From positions 1 through 36,457 of the forward strand of contig JAEDEN010000009.1 in assembly GCA_016293265.1 (NCBI GenBank): a stretch of 36,457 nucleotides of DNA. The letters are read 5' to 3'. A program made the position numbers and the translations under genes. The notes beneath the pieces were generated by a model, which saw only the letters and a list, made by a program, of their open reading frames with translations, searched no databases and was not told the origin of the DNA. Below are positions 5,619 through 12,997 of the stretch, one piece after another. The stretch's first letter is position 1. The number at the start of each line of letters is the position of its first letter. This DNA is from Oscillospiraceae bacterium (GTDB lineage: Bacteria; Bacillota; Clostridia; Oscillospirales; Oscillospiraceae).

Positions 5619-6335
5619 ATGGGTACACCTCATAATAACGCCCCCCAGGGGGCCTTCGCAAAAACCGTCCTGATGCCCGGCGATCCCCTGCGGGCAAAGT
5701 ACATCGCGGAAACCTTCCTGGAAAACCCGGAGCTGGTGAACAACGTCCGCGGCGTCCAGGGCTACACCGGCACCTACAAGGGCGTCCGGGTGTCCGTTAT
5801 GGCCTCCGGCATGGGCTGCCCCGCCATCGGCATCTATTCCTATGAGCTGTTCCACTTCTTCGGCGTGGACAACATCATCCGCATCGGCTCCGCCGGAGCC
5901 ATCCACCCCGGACTGAAGCTGCGGGACATCGTGATGGCCCAGGGTGCCTGCACCGATTCCAACTACGCCCACCAGTATAACCTCTCCGGCCACTTCGCCC
6001 CCATCGCCAGCTTCGAGCTGCTGGAGACCGCCGTGGCCGTGGCCCGGGAAAAGGGCGTGGAGCCCAACGTGGGCAACCTCTATTCCTCCGACGTGTTCTA
6101 CAACAAGGCCGGGGATACCCTCAAGTGGGGGGAGATGGGAGTCCTGGCCGTGGAGATGGAGTCCGCCGCCCTCTACTGCAACGCCGCCGAGGCCGGCAAG
6201 CGGGCCCTGACCATCTGCACCATCTCCGACAGCCTCGTCACCGGCGAGGCCCTGCCCCCCGAGGAGCGCCAGACCTCCTTCACCCAGATGATGGAGATCG
6301 CCCTCCAGGTGGCCGTGGAAATGGACCGGAAGTAA
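5619..6335 (+). CDS. deoD: Purine nucleoside phosphorylase, DeoD type
   Basis: This 238-residue hexameric-type phosphorylase converts purine (deoxy)nucleosides and phosphate to free base and (deoxy)ribose-1-phosphate. Family motifs are present: MPGDPLRAKYIAE near residue 20, the phosphate-binding RIGSAGAI, the sugar-binding VEMESAALY, and TISDSLVTGE with the purine-contacting aspartate. I start it at 5619, right after the deoC stop, with GGAGGAG upstream. No deoB phosphopentomutase or pyrimidine phosphorylase gene is adjacent, so conversion of sugar-1-phosphate to the DeoC substrate must be encoded elsewhere. A terminator follows directly. Confidence 0.96.
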   Translation: MGTPHNNAPQGAFAKTVLMPGDPLRAKYIAETFLENPELVNNVRGVQGYTGTYKGVRVSVMASGMGCPAIGIYSYELFHFFGVDNIIRIGSAGAIHPGLKLRDIVMAQGACTDSNYAHQYNLSGHFAPIASFELLETAVAVAREKGVEPNVGNLYSSDVFYNKAGDTLKWGEMGVLAVEMESAALYCNAAEAGKRALTICTISDSLVTGEALPPEERQTSFTQMMEIALQVAVEMDRK

Positions 6336-6347
6336 CGCCTTTACCGG

Positions 6348-6382
6348 ACAGCTCCGCCAAAATGGCGGAGCTGTCTTGTTTT
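6348..6382 (+). terminator. Terminator of deoC-deoD
   Basis: ACAGCTCCGCC (6348-6358) and GGCGGAGCTGT (6364-6374) form an 11-bp perfect stem with loop AAAAT, followed by CTTGTTTT. Confidence 0.93.
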
Positions 6383-6416
6383 GGAAAGAAAATGGAAAGG
6401 AACTTGCAAATATATA

Positions 6417-6445
6417 TTGAAATCAAAAGGGAAAGTTGCTATACT
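6417..6445 (+). promoter_or_regulatory. Promoter of the BMP-family transporter operon
   Basis: TTGAAA (6417-6422), a 17-base spacer and TATACT (6440-6445), with an upstream TG (TGCTATACT, extended -10). This is one of the best promoters in the window, in keeping with an abundant binding lipoprotein. Confidence 0.8.
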
Positions 6446-6453
6446 TATAGAAC

Positions 6454-6486
6454 GTCCCCAGAGGGGATGGCTCCCCCCGGGGAGCA
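6454..6486 (+). promoter_or_regulatory. Two hairpins in the BMP lipoprotein 5' leader
   Basis: The short leader holds TCCCC-AGA-GGGGA followed at once by GCTCCCC-CC-GGGGAGC, between the predicted start (~6452) and the ribosome binding site (AAGGAAGG). They resemble no riboswitch I know. They may stabilise the mRNA 5' end. Confidence 0.45.
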
Positions 6487-6513
6487 ATCCAATATAAAGG
6501 AAGGTTGATTCCA

Positions 6514-7650
6514 ATGAAGAAGTTTTTTGCAATGGCTCTTGCATTGGCCATGACGCTCTCCCTGGCTGCCTGCGGCGCCAAGAATGAGCCTGCCGCCTCT
6601 GCTCCTGCCGCTTCCGCTCCCGCTGCCTCCGCTCCCGCTGCCTCCGCTCCCGCCGATGGCATTGAGATCGCGCTGGTCACCGATGTGGGCAACATCGACG
6701 ACAAGTCCTTCAACCAGGGCGCCTGGGAAGGTGTTGTGAACTATGCCGAGGCCAACGGCAAGGCATATGACTATTTCCGTCCCTCCGAGGACTCCACCGT
6801 CGCCCGTGTGGAGACCATCTCCACCGCCATCGAGAAGGGCGCCAAGGTCGTCGTCTGCCCCGGCTTCCTCTTTGAGGACGCCATCTGGGAGGTCCAGAGC
6901 CAGAATCCCGACGTGCAGTTCCTGCTGCTGGACGGCACTCCCCACAACGCTGACTACAGCGACTTCACCCAGACCGAGAACGTTGCCTGCATCCTGTATC
7001 AGGAAGAGCAGGCCGGCTTCTTCGCCGGTTACGCCGCCGTCAAGGAAGGCTACCGCAAGCTGGGCTTCATGGGCGGCATCGACGTTCCCGCCGTTATCCG
7101 CTTCGGCTATGGCTTCGTTCAGGGCGCCAACGCTGCCGCTGTGGAGCTGGGCGTTGAGAAGGACGTGTCCGTGAAGTACTGGTACTCCGGCACCTTCTCC
7201 CCCGATGACGCCATCAAGACCAAGGCTGCCGGCTGGTACACCGACGGCACCGAGGTCATCTTCGCCTCCGGCGGCGGTATCTACATCTCCATCTGTGCTG
7301 CCGCCAACGAGGCCGGCGCTAAGGTCATCGGCGTGGATAAGGACCAGTCCTTCGAGGATGCCTCCATCATCACCTCTGCCACCAAGGCTCTGACTCCCTC
7401 CGTGGAGATCGCCCTGACCAACCTGTACGCCAACGGCGGCAAGTGGGGCGCTGACTACGCCGGCAAGGTCGTCACCCTGGGCGCCAAGGACGAGTGCGTC
7501 GGCCTGCCCACCGAGACCTGGAGCATGACCAACTACACTGTGGACGAGTACAATGAGCTGTATGCCAAGGTCGTCTCCGGTGAGGTCGCCGTCTCCAACG
7601 CCACCGACGCCGCTCCCGAGGTTGCCATCGCTGTGGACTACGCCGCCTGA
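6514..7650 (+). CDS. BMP-family nucleoside-binding lipoprotein of an ABC importer
   Basis: This 378-residue substrate-binding lipoprotein of the basic membrane protein (BmpA/PnrA, Bacillus YufN/NupN) family sits outside the membrane. The signal peptide ends in the lipobox LAAC with lipid-modified C20. Residues ~25-48 are an Ala/Pro/Ser repeat linker (SAPAA units), followed by the periplasmic-binding-protein-like fold opening IEIALVTDVGNIDDKSFNQGAW, a BMP hallmark. Relatives bind purine nucleosides, which fits deoC and deoD just upstream. I start at 6514 because AAGGAAGG lies 10 bases before; a TTG at 6505 is less likely. A strong terminator separates it from the ATPase gene. A different ligand within the BMP family remains possible. 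Confidence 0.93.
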   Translation: MKKFFAMALALAMTLSLAACGAKNEPAASAPAASAPAASAPAASAPADGIEIALVTDVGNIDDKSFNQGAWEGVVNYAEANGKAYDYFRPSEDSTVARVETISTAIEKGAKVVVCPGFLFEDAIWEVQSQNPDVQFLLLDGTPHNADYSDFTQTENVACILYQEEQAGFFAGYAAVKEGYRKLGFMGGIDVPAVIRFGYGFVQGANAAAVELGVEKDVSVKYWYSGTFSPDDAIKTKAAGWYTDGTEVIFASGGGIYISICAAANEAGAKVIGVDKDQSFEDASIITSATKALTPSVEIALTNLYANGGKWGADYAGKVVTLGAKDECVGLPTETWSMTNYTVDEYNELYAKVVSGEVAVSNATDAAPEVAIAVDYAA

Positions 7651-7679
7651 TTTGGTGCCGGTCCGCGAATCCTGTTTTC

Positions 7680-7713
7680 AAAAGGCTCCGCACAGCTGTG
7701 CGGAGCCTTTTTC
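7680..7713 (+). terminator. Strong terminator between binding-protein and ATPase genes
   Basis: Bases 7680-7711 form an almost perfect 32-base palindrome (AAAAGGCTCCGCACAG and its complement) ending in a T run. It should let the lipoprotein be made in excess of the membrane components. Confidence 0.93.
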
Positions 7714-7794
7714 TCTCCCGGAACCGGCGGGGAAGAGCCCCGGCCGGCCTGCCGGCGGGAGGGGGAGGAAAATGAGAAAATTCCGCAAAAAGGC

Positions 7795-7823
7795 TTTTCA
7801 ACCTGTGGAATTTGCTATATACT
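7795..7823 (+). promoter_or_regulatory. Candidate second promoter for the ATPase-permease genes
   Basis: TTTTCA (7795-7800), 17 bases, TATACT (7818-7823), in a TTTGCTATATACT context. The -35 is weak. Confidence 0.45.
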
Positions 7824-7875
7824 GAATAAGGTAAACTGTCCCTTGTGGGGCGTTGTGAACAAAGGAGTGATGAAT

Positions 7876-9408
7876 TTGGCGGATTACGTGATCGAGATGC
7901 TGAACATCACCAAGGAATTCCCAGGGATCAAGGCAAATGACAATATCACTCTCCAGCTGAAAAAAGGAGAGATACACGCCTTGCTTGGTGAGAACGGCGC
8001 AGGAAAATCCACCCTGATGAGCGTGCTGTTCGGGCTGTACCAGCCGGAACAGGGCTGCATCAAAAAAAATGGCGAGGTTGTGAAGATCAACAACCCCAAC
8101 GACGCCAACGCTCTGCATATCGGCATGGTCCACCAGCACTTCAAGCTGGTGGAGGTATTTTCCGTGCTGGATAATATCATTTTGGGCGTGGAACCCAACA
8201 AGATGGGCTTCCTGCAGAAGAAAGAGGCCCGGAAAAAGGTGGTGGAGCTGTCGGAGCGCTACGGGCTGAAGGTGGATCCGGACGCCCTGGTGGAGGATAT
8301 CTCCGTGGGTATGCAGCAGCGTGTGGAGATCCTGAAGATGCTCTACCGGGACAACGAGATCCTCATCTTCGATGAGCCCACCGCCGTACTTACTCCCCAG
8401 GAGATCGACGAGCTGATGGAGATCATGCGGGGCTTCGCCGCCGAGGGGAAGAGCATCCTCTTCATCACCCACAAGCTGGCGGAGATCATGTCCGTGGCCG
8501 ACCGCTGCACCGTGCTGCGCAAGGGCAAGTACATGGGCACCGTGGAGATCAAGAATACCACCAAGGAGGAGCTGTCCCGGATGATGGTGGGCCGGGACGT
8601 GAACTTTGCCGTGGAGAAGGCCCCCGCCAAGCCCGGCGAGGTGGTCCTGGATGTCCAGGGCGTGACGGTCCCCTCCAGGCTGCATAAGAACAACGCGGTG
8701 AGCAACGTGTCCTTCCAGGTCCGCCGGGGAGAGATCGTGTGTCTCGCCGGTATCGAGGGCAACGGCCAGACCCAGTTTGTCCATGCCCTCACGGGGCTGG
8801 AGGCCATGTCCGCCGGCTCCATCCGCCTCTGCGGCCAGGATATCACCAAGGCCAGCATCCGGGAGCGGTCCAAGCTGGGCATGAGCCACATCCCCGAGGA
8901 CCGGCACAAGCACGGCCTGGTCCTGGACTATACCCTGGAGGAGAACATGGTGCTCCAGCGGTACTGGCAGCCGGAGTTCCAGAACCACGGCTTCATCAAG
9001 TTCGGCGCCGTGCGCCAGTATTCCGACCGGCTGATCCAGGAGTATGACGTCCGCTCCGGCCAGGGCAGTGACACCGTGGCCCGGGCCATGTCCGGCGGCA
9101 ACCAGCAAAAGGCCATCATCGCCCGGGAGATCGACCGGAATCCCCAGCTGCTGGTGGCGGTCCAGCCCACCCGCGGCCTGGACGTGGGCGCCATCGAGCA
9201 TATCCACAAGCAGCTGGTGGCCCAGCGGGACGCCGGCAGCGGCGTGCTGCTGGTGAGCCTGGAGCTGGATGAGGTGATGAATGTCTCCGACCGCATCCTC
9301 GTCATGTACGAAGGGGAGATCGTGGGCGAATTTGACCCCAAGCACGTCACCGTGGAGGAGCTGGGCCTGTATATGGCCGGCGCCAAGCGGATGGGAAAGG
9401 AGGACTGA
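7876..9408 (+). CDS. Nucleoside ABC importer, duplicated ATPase subunit (YufO/NupO-like)
   Basis: This 510-residue cytoplasmic ATPase has two ABC domains in tandem, as in sugar and nucleoside (CUT2/BMP) importers. The first half has Walker A GENGAGKST (38-46), a VGMQQRVEI signature and Walker B LIFDEPTAVLTPQE. The second half has the relaxed Walker A GIEGNGQTQ, signature MSGGNQQK and QPTRGLD, the normal degeneracy of the family. I choose the TTG at 7876 (MADYVIEML) because AAAGGAG (7861-7867) is 8 bases upstream; the ATG at 7870 is only 2 bases from it. The permease gene follows after 3 bases. Confidence 0.95.
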   Translation: MADYVIEMLNITKEFPGIKANDNITLQLKKGEIHALLGENGAGKSTLMSVLFGLYQPEQGCIKKNGEVVKINNPNDANALHIGMVHQHFKLVEVFSVLDNIILGVEPNKMGFLQKKEARKKVVELSERYGLKVDPDALVEDISVGMQQRVEILKMLYRDNEILIFDEPTAVLTPQEIDELMEIMRGFAAEGKSILFITHKLAEIMSVADRCTVLRKGKYMGTVEIKNTTKEELSRMMVGRDVNFAVEKAPAKPGEVVLDVQGVTVPSRLHKNNAVSNVSFQVRRGEIVCLAGIEGNGQTQFVHALTGLEAMSAGSIRLCGQDITKASIRERSKLGMSHIPEDRHKHGLVLDYTLEENMVLQRYWQPEFQNHGFIKFGAVRQYSDRLIQEYDVRSGQGSDTVARAMSGGNQQKAIIAREIDRNPQLLVAVQPTRGLDVGAIEHIHKQLVAQRDAGSGVLLVSLELDEVMNVSDRILVMYEGEIVGEFDPKHVTVEELGLYMAGAKRMGKED

Positions 9409-9411
9409 GGA

Positions 9412-10566
9412 ATGAAAAAGCTGCTGCAGAAAAAGGGAATGACCAGCGTCCTCGCCTCGGTCATCTCCATCGTGGTGGGCCTGCTGTTTGGCCTTGTGGT
9501 GCTGTACATCGTCAACGCCCCCATGGCCTGGGAGTGCTTCGTGTCCATGCTGACCACGGGCCTGGCCAGCCCCGCCAAGTTCTCCAAGGTGCTCTACCAG
9601 GCGGCGCCCCTGGTGATGACCGGCCTTTCCGTGGGCTTTGCCTTTAAGACGGGCCTGTTCAATATCGGCGCCTCGGGGCAGTACACCGTGGGCGCCTTCG
9701 CCGCCCTGGTGACCGCCATCATCTTCCAGATGCCCTGGTATGTGTGTATGCTGGCCGGCGCCCTGGCCGGCGCCTTCTGGGGCCTGTTTCCCGGCCTGTT
9801 CAAGGCCCTGTTCAACGTCAACGAGGTCATCACCTCCATCATGTTCAACTGGATCGGCCTGTTCGTGGTGAACCTGTGCCTGCTGAACATGGAGAAGATG
9901 TTGCCCCCCTTCTGGGTGCCCTCCCCCATCAAGGACCGCACCGCCAGCCTGAAATACGCCAACCCCTCCGCCATCATCCCCAAGGCGGGGCTGGACGAGC
10001 TGTTCAGCTCCCCCTATATCAACATCAGCATCATCCTGTCCGTGCTGTTTGCCATCCTGATGTATGTGGTGCTGAACAAGACCACCTTCGGCTATGAGCT
10101 GAAGGCCTGCGGCCACAACCGGGACGCCGCCCAGTATGCCGGCATCAACGCCAAGCGGAACATCGTGCTGTCCATGGTCATCGCCGGCGCCCTCTCCGGC
10201 GTGGCGGGCGGGCTGTACTACCTGTCCGGCGAGGCGGAGTACAACATCCTGAAGGTCCTGCAGGCCATGGGCTTCAACGGTATCCCTGTGGCCCTGCTGG
10301 CCACCAGCCACCCCATCGGCACCATTTTCTCCGCCCTCTTTGTCTCCTATATCCAGGTGGGCGGTGAATCCATGCAGCCCCACTTCGCCGTGGAGATGAT
10401 CGACATCATCATCTCCGTCATCATCTACCTGGCTGCCTTCGCCCTGCTGACCAAGGACCTCATCGGCCGCCTGGTCAAGACGGATAAGGGCAACGTCAAC
10501 GCCGAGCCCGCCCCCGAGGAGGCGCCGGCGGCGCCTGACGGAGCCGGAAAGGAGGACAACGTATGA
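9412..10566 (+). CDS. Nucleoside ABC importer permease 1 (YufP/NupP-like)
   Basis: This 384-residue integral membrane protein belongs to the BPD_transp_2 branched-chain/sugar/nucleoside permease family. Several hydrophobic helices are evident, beginning with residues ~15-38 (SVLASVISIVVGLLFGLVVL). The family segments FKTGLFNIGASGQY and LKACGHNRDAAQYAGIN (cytoplasmic coupling loop) are clear. The C-terminus ends in an Ala/Pro/Glu-rich tail (AEPAPEEAPAAPDGAG) after the last helix. The ATG follows GGAGGACTGAGG. Its last bases overlap the next permease start by 4 (ATGA), showing translational coupling. Confidence 0.94.
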   Translation: MKKLLQKKGMTSVLASVISIVVGLLFGLVVLYIVNAPMAWECFVSMLTTGLASPAKFSKVLYQAAPLVMTGLSVGFAFKTGLFNIGASGQYTVGAFAALVTAIIFQMPWYVCMLAGALAGAFWGLFPGLFKALFNVNEVITSIMFNWIGLFVVNLCLLNMEKMLPPFWVPSPIKDRTASLKYANPSAIIPKAGLDELFSSPYINISIILSVLFAILMYVVLNKTTFGYELKACGHNRDAAQYAGINAKRNIVLSMVIAGALSGVAGGLYYLSGEAEYNILKVLQAMGFNGIPVALLATSHPIGTIFSALFVSYIQVGGESMQPHFAVEMIDIIISVIIYLAAFALLTKDLIGRLVKTDKGNVNAEPAPEEAPAAPDGAGKEDNV

Positions 10567-11549
10567 AGATCTTAGCCGACGTACTGAGCGCCACGATCCT
10601 CTTCGCGGTGCCCCTTCTGCTGGTGGCGCTGGGCGGTATGTTCTCCGAGCGCTCCGGCGTAATCAACATCGCCCTGGAGGGTATCATGATTATCGGCGCC
10701 CTGGCGGGCTGCCTGACCCTGCAGTGGCTGGACCCCGCCGTTCAAAACGGCATGAACGGCCAGTTGGCCACCCTGGTGGCCCTGCTGGCCGCAGGCGCGG
10801 CGGGCGTGCTGTTCTCGCTGCTGCTGGCCTTCGCCTCCATCAACCTGCGGGCGGACCAGACCATCGGCGGCACAGCGCTGAACACCTTCGCCCCCGCCTT
10901 CGCCATCGTCCTCACCTGGGCGGTCCAGGGCCAGGGCCAGACCACCATCATGGTACCCTCCTGGACCAAGATCACCCAGGCCACCCTTGGCATCGAGGCC
11001 CAGGATACCTTCTGGCAGAATTTCCTCTTCAAGAGCCTGTATATCAGCACCTTTGTCACCATCCTGCTCTTCGCGGCGGCGGTGATCCTGCTCTACCGCA
11101 CCAAGTTTGGCCTTCGGCTCATGGCCTGCGGCGAGCATCCCCAGGCGGCGGACAGCGTGGGCATCAACGTCTACCGGATGCGCTACGCCGGCGTGATGAT
11201 CTCCGGCTTCCTGGGCGGCGTGGGCGGACTGTCCTTTGTCTTCGCCGTGGGCGGCTACCAGTCCAATGTGGCGGGCTATGGCTTCCTGGCCCTGGCGGTG
11301 ATGATCTTCGGCAACTGGAAGCCCTGGAGCATCCTGGGCGCGTCGCTGTTCTTCTCCCTGTTCAAGGTCATCGGCAACTACGCCAGTTCCATTCCCTTCC
11401 TGCCCAAGTTTGAGGGAGTGGAGGGCACCAGCACCTACCTGTGGCCCATGATCCCCTACATCGTGACCATGATCCTGCTGATCCTGACCTCCAAGAAGTC
11501 CCGCGCCCCCAAGGCCGAGGGCATCCCCTACGATAAGGGCCAGCGGTAA
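10563..11549 (+). CDS. Nucleoside ABC importer permease 2 (YufQ/NupQ-like)
   Basis: This 328-residue BPD_transp_2 permease is the presumed heterodimer partner of the preceding gene. Characteristic segments are MFSERSGVINIALEGIM near the N-terminus and RLMACGEHPQAADSVGIN, the coupling loop facing the ATPase. Eight or so hydrophobic stretches are visible. The ATG overlaps the previous stop by 4 bases and AAAGGAGG lies 7 bases upstream. A terminator follows, closing the importer operon. Confidence 0.94.
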   Translation: MKILADVLSATILFAVPLLLVALGGMFSERSGVINIALEGIMIIGALAGCLTLQWLDPAVQNGMNGQLATLVALLAAGAAGVLFSLLLAFASINLRADQTIGGTALNTFAPAFAIVLTWAVQGQGQTTIMVPSWTKITQATLGIEAQDTFWQNFLFKSLYISTFVTILLFAAAVILLYRTKFGLRLMACGEHPQAADSVGINVYRMRYAGVMISGFLGGVGGLSFVFAVGGYQSNVAGYGFLALAVMIFGNWKPWSILGASLFFSLFKVIGNYASSIPFLPKFEGVEGTSTYLWPMIPYIVTMILLILTSKKSRAPKAEGIPYDKGQR

Positions 11550-11584
11550 AACTGAATACAGACCGTAGAATATCCAAGAAAAAT

Positions 11585-11624
11585 ACCCCCTGTTGTCGAA
11601 TTCCGGCAGCAGGGGGCCTTTTTT
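11585..11624. terminator. Terminator between importer operon and ylbJ-like gene (probably bidirectional)
   Basis: CCCCCTGTTG (11586-11595) pairs with CAGCAGGGGG (one G-T pair), followed by CCTTTTTTC on plus. On minus the stem is followed by TATTTTTC, so it can also end the convergent ylbJ-like transcript. Confidence 0.85.
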
Positions 11625-11700
11625 CGTGGCGAAAACGGGTGGGGCAGCGGAGGGACGCCTTGGAAAGGGCCCTCCCGCGCCGGATGTGGGGACGGCCGGT

Positions 11701-12600
11701 TCAAAGCATGGGCCACACCAGGGCGGCCAGCAGGGCGGAGAGGGCTCCCTGGGCCGCCTTGCCCCGGAGGTGGTACTTCAGGGAGAGGCCCTCCGTCACC
11801 GCCGCCGTCTGGCACAGCACGCTCAGTCCTCCAAAGCCCGTGCAGGCGGCGGCCAGGAGGAAGCCCGCCCTGTCCGGCCGCAGCAGCGGCGTCAGGGAGA
11901 AAAGCTCCAAGGCTCCCACCGCCGCCGCGCCCCATGGCCCGCCCAAGGAGGCAAGGGGCCGGGAGAGGACGTAGAAGAACACCACGAAGCCGCAGACGGA
12001 GACCATGGCGGCGGCGCTTTCCCGGACAGCGGCCACGAAAGCTCCGGGAAGGGAAAAGGCTTTACAGCAAACGGCCTCCGGGGCTTTGCCCCGCCGCCCT
12101 CCGCCTCCCCGGAACATGAGCCCCGCCAGCAGGGCGGAGAGGACGTGGATGAGCCAGAGCCAAAGCCCCGCCCGGAAGCTGCCGAACACCCCCTGGCCCA
12201 GGACGGTGATGAGGAACACGGGGTTGGAGTTGCTGCAGAAGGCCAGGAGCCGCTCCGCCTCCTCCTTTGTCAAAAGGCCCTGGCTGTAAAGGCCCGCCGC
12301 CGTCCGGGCGCCTACGGGATATCCCCCCACCAGTCCCAGGAGCAGCGCGGAGCTGGCGCATCCCGGCAGGCGGAACAGGGGTGTCATCAGGCCCGCCAGG
12401 TGGGGGGCCACCCACTCCCCGAAGCCCAGGGAGATAAGCAGGGAGGACACGCTCAGGAAGGGGAAGAGGGCCGGCACCACCGAGGCGGCGCAAAGGGAAA
12501 GGGCCTCCACGGCCCAGGCCCGCAGGAGCCTGCTTTCCACCAGGAACCACACCAGCAGGCCGCAGAGGAGCAAAAGAAGGCCGCGGCGCGGCTGTTTCAT
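11701..12600 (-). CDS. ylbJ: YlbJ-like sporulation integral membrane protein (nucleoside-recognition Gate family)
   Basis: This 299-residue polytopic membrane protein is recognised from the YlbJ pattern VPALFPFLSVSSLLI, LLGLVGGYPVGARTAAGLYSQ and KEEAERLLAFCSNSNP. In Bacillus, YlbJ is made in the mother cell under sigma-E and is needed for spore cortex formation; the biochemical role is not settled. I start at 12600 (MKQPRR) because GAGGGGAGGG ends 6 bases upstream; the ATG at 12606 directly abuts that site. It is divergent from yqfC, another sigma-E gene, so the 109-bp gap may hold two mother-cell promoters. A related Gate-domain protein with another role is possible. Confidence 0.85.
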   Translation of the reverse strand: MKQPRRGLLLLLCGLLVWFLVESRLLRAWAVEALSLCAASVVPALFPFLSVSSLLISLGFGEWVAPHLAGLMTPLFRLPGCASSALLLGLVGGYPVGARTAAGLYSQGLLTKEEAERLLAFCSNSNPVFLITVLGQGVFGSFRAGLWLWLIHVLSALLAGLMFRGGGGRRGKAPEAVCCKAFSLPGAFVAAVRESAAAMVSVCGFVVFFYVLSRPLASLGGPWGAAAVGALELFSLTPLLRPDRAGFLLAAACTGFGGLSVLCQTAAVTEGLSLKYHLRGKAAQGALSALLAALVWPML

Positions 12601-12683
12601 GTCCATCCCTCCCCTCTGGCTCTTTTCTATGCGGCCCCCGCCCGCCTCATGCCTGGGGACAGGCAAGGAAAGCCCCCGCCCCG

Positions 12684-12691
12684 CATACCCT
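12684..12691 (+). promoter_or_regulatory. Possible sigma-E -10 element for yqfC
   Basis: CATACCCT matches seven of eight positions of the sigma-E -10 consensus (CATACANT) and lies about 20 bases before the yqfC ATG. No good -35 element is seen in this G+C-rich gap, so this is a weak call. Confidence 0.3.
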
Positions 12692-12709
12692 TTTCATGAG
12701 GTGAAGGCT

Positions 12710-12997
12710 ATGGAACGAGAAAAAAGGGGGCGGAAGGTCCTTTCCGCCGTGGCGGAGCTGTTCGACCTGCCGGGGGACGTGGTGGCGGGACTGCCTCATC
12801 TGGAGATGATCGGCCAGCGGCAGTTGTTTTTGGAGCACCACACCGGCATCCTCTCCTACAGTGAGGAGCAGATCGACGCCAACACCACCGCCGGAGTGCT
12901 GCGCGTCACGGGGGCGGGGCTGAACCTTCTGGCCATGACGGCGGAGGAGCTGCGCATCGGCGGACGCATCGACGCGGTGGAGTGGGTGGCGCCATGA
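12710..12997 (+). CDS. yqfC: Sporulation protein YqfC
   Basis: This 95-residue protein matches the YqfC/YabP-like fold, a small beta-rich spore protein: LFDLPGDVVAGLPHLEMIGQRQLFLEHHTGILSY, then EIRIGGRIDAVEW-like ending. Bacillus yqfC is sigma-E controlled and always sits before yqfD. The ATG at 12710 follows GAGGTGAAGG. Its stop overlaps the yqfD start (ATGATGA). Its precise role in the spore is unknown in the family. Confidence 0.9.
   Translation: MEREKRGRKVLSAVAELFDLPGDVVAGLPHLEMIGQRQLFLEHHTGILSYSEEQIDANTTAGVLRVTGAGLNLLAMTAEELRIGGRIDAVEWVAP

Noticed and set aside
3562..5697. Single 711-codon minus frame covering the protease and the region opposite deoC
   Set aside because: The part beyond 4785 is antisense to deoC and lacks family features. 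A signal peptide and AGGAGG at 4785 define the real start.
7798..10383. Very long minus-strand frame (861 codons) opposite the importer ATPase and permease
   Set aside because: It mirrors well-recognised plus-strand genes; the His/Gly/Asp-rich translation is the usual artefact of reading G+C-rich genes backwards, with no ribosome binding site or family match. The same applies to 15821-18307, 19150-21690 and 26654-28429 on minus, and 30191-33040 and 28558-30234 on plus.
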